Origin: Gammaproteobacteria bacterium UBA7449
GTDB lineage: Bacteria; Pseudomonadota; Gammaproteobacteria; Pseudomonadales; Pseudohongiellaceae
NCBI GenBank assembly: GCA_002477465.1
Contig: DLPV01000033.1
Location: forward strand, 1 to 6,009
DNA: 6,009 bases
Direction of reading: 5' to 3'
Shown piece after piece: positions 5,857-6,009 of this stretch (positions within the stretch are counted from its first letter, which is position 1; every line of letters starts with the position of its first letter). The notes under the pieces were generated by a model. That model was not told where the DNA came from and searched no databases. It was given only the letters and a program-made list of their open reading frames with translations. A program made the position numbers and the translations under genes.

Positions 5857-6009
5857 GTCTGTATCGCCATTGGGAACGTGGCAGTCTGGGTTGACTGCAG
5901 AAAAAGTAAGTCGGCAGTCGGAAGAAATTGGTTTTCTGCAACCAACAGAGAATGGTGTCTACTTCATAAATTGCGTAGACGGTGACCGCGACCAAATGGC
6001 CGTCTGGCT
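5834..6009 (+). CDS. S9-family prolyl oligopeptidase-like protein (5' part only)
   Basis: An open frame of 58 complete codons runs off the right edge. The product begins MESLRVTKSVSPLGTWQSGL and continues with TAEKVSRQSEEIGFLQ and NGVYFINCVDGDRDQMAVWL. The pattern PxGxWxSxxTAexv, followed about 15 residues later by a GVYF-x(n)-GD/GR segment, matches the start of the beta-propeller of S9C-type dipeptidyl aminopeptidase/acylaminoacyl-peptidase proteins (yGsWxSPITA... vYWxExRPxEgGR), as recalled from that family. The catalytic alpha/beta-hydrolase domain would lie outside the window. No signal peptide is seen, suggesting a cytoplasmic enzyme. The start is ambiguous: ATG 5834 overlaps the MFS gene by 23 bp, while GTG 5849 overlaps by 8 bp and has GGAG at 5836-5839, 9 nt upstream, so the shorter form is at least as likely. 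The overlap implies translational coupling with the MFS transporter. Confidence 0.65.
   Translation, partial: MESLRVTKSVSPLGTWQSGLTAEKVSRQSEEIGFLQPTENGVYFINCVDGDRDQMAVW

Overview
The window looks like chromosomal DNA from a Gram-negative bacterium, most likely a free-living (possibly marine) gammaproteobacterium. This rests on a lipoprotein signal with a non-Asp +2 residue, a twin-arginine signal, moderate GC, dense operon-like packing, and a choline dehydrogenase that aligns by eye along its length with Escherichia coli BetA. The taxonomic placement is inference. Coding density is high and no rRNA, tRNA, CRISPR array or intact insertion sequence is visible.

Left part (1-1362, minus strand): two genes run leftward. 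First is a predicted lipoprotein of the type I phosphodiesterase / nucleotide pyrophosphatase (alkaline phosphatase superfamily) fold, with all expected metal ligands. It is followed after 48 bp by the start of a Tat-exported FAD-dependent oxidoreductase of the DAO type, cut off by the window edge. Both products should act outside the cytoplasm.

Divergent region (1363-1469): this short spacer holds a good sigma70-like promoter for the rightward operon, an inverted repeat TAACAGG-N12-CCTGTTA, and a 10-bp palindrome abutting the -35 box.

Middle (1470-4280, plus strand): a shortened but recognisable BCCT-family transporter is followed after 15 bp by a full-length BetA-type choline dehydrogenase. 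Together they suggest uptake of choline (or a similar quaternary amine) and its oxidation to betaine aldehyde and possibly glycine betaine. No betaine aldehyde dehydrogenase or BetI-type regulator lies in the window. The divergent lipoprotein phosphodiesterase could supply choline from phosphocholine-type esters, but this is a hypothesis from context.

Intergenic 4281-4449: a perfect 44-bp palindrome starting GGGGTCAGAG, followed by T5 and a second hairpin made of CCCCTTTTT/AAAAAGGGG. It resembles a REP/RAYT-type or miniature mobile palindrome and probably also terminates the choline operon.

Right part (4450-6009, plus strand): a 14-helix MFS transporter of the DHA2 (EmrB/QacA) type overlaps by 8-23 bp the start of a gene resembling S9-family prolyl oligopeptidases, truncated by the window end. 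Export and peptidase functions may be coupled translationally, but their substrates are not evident.
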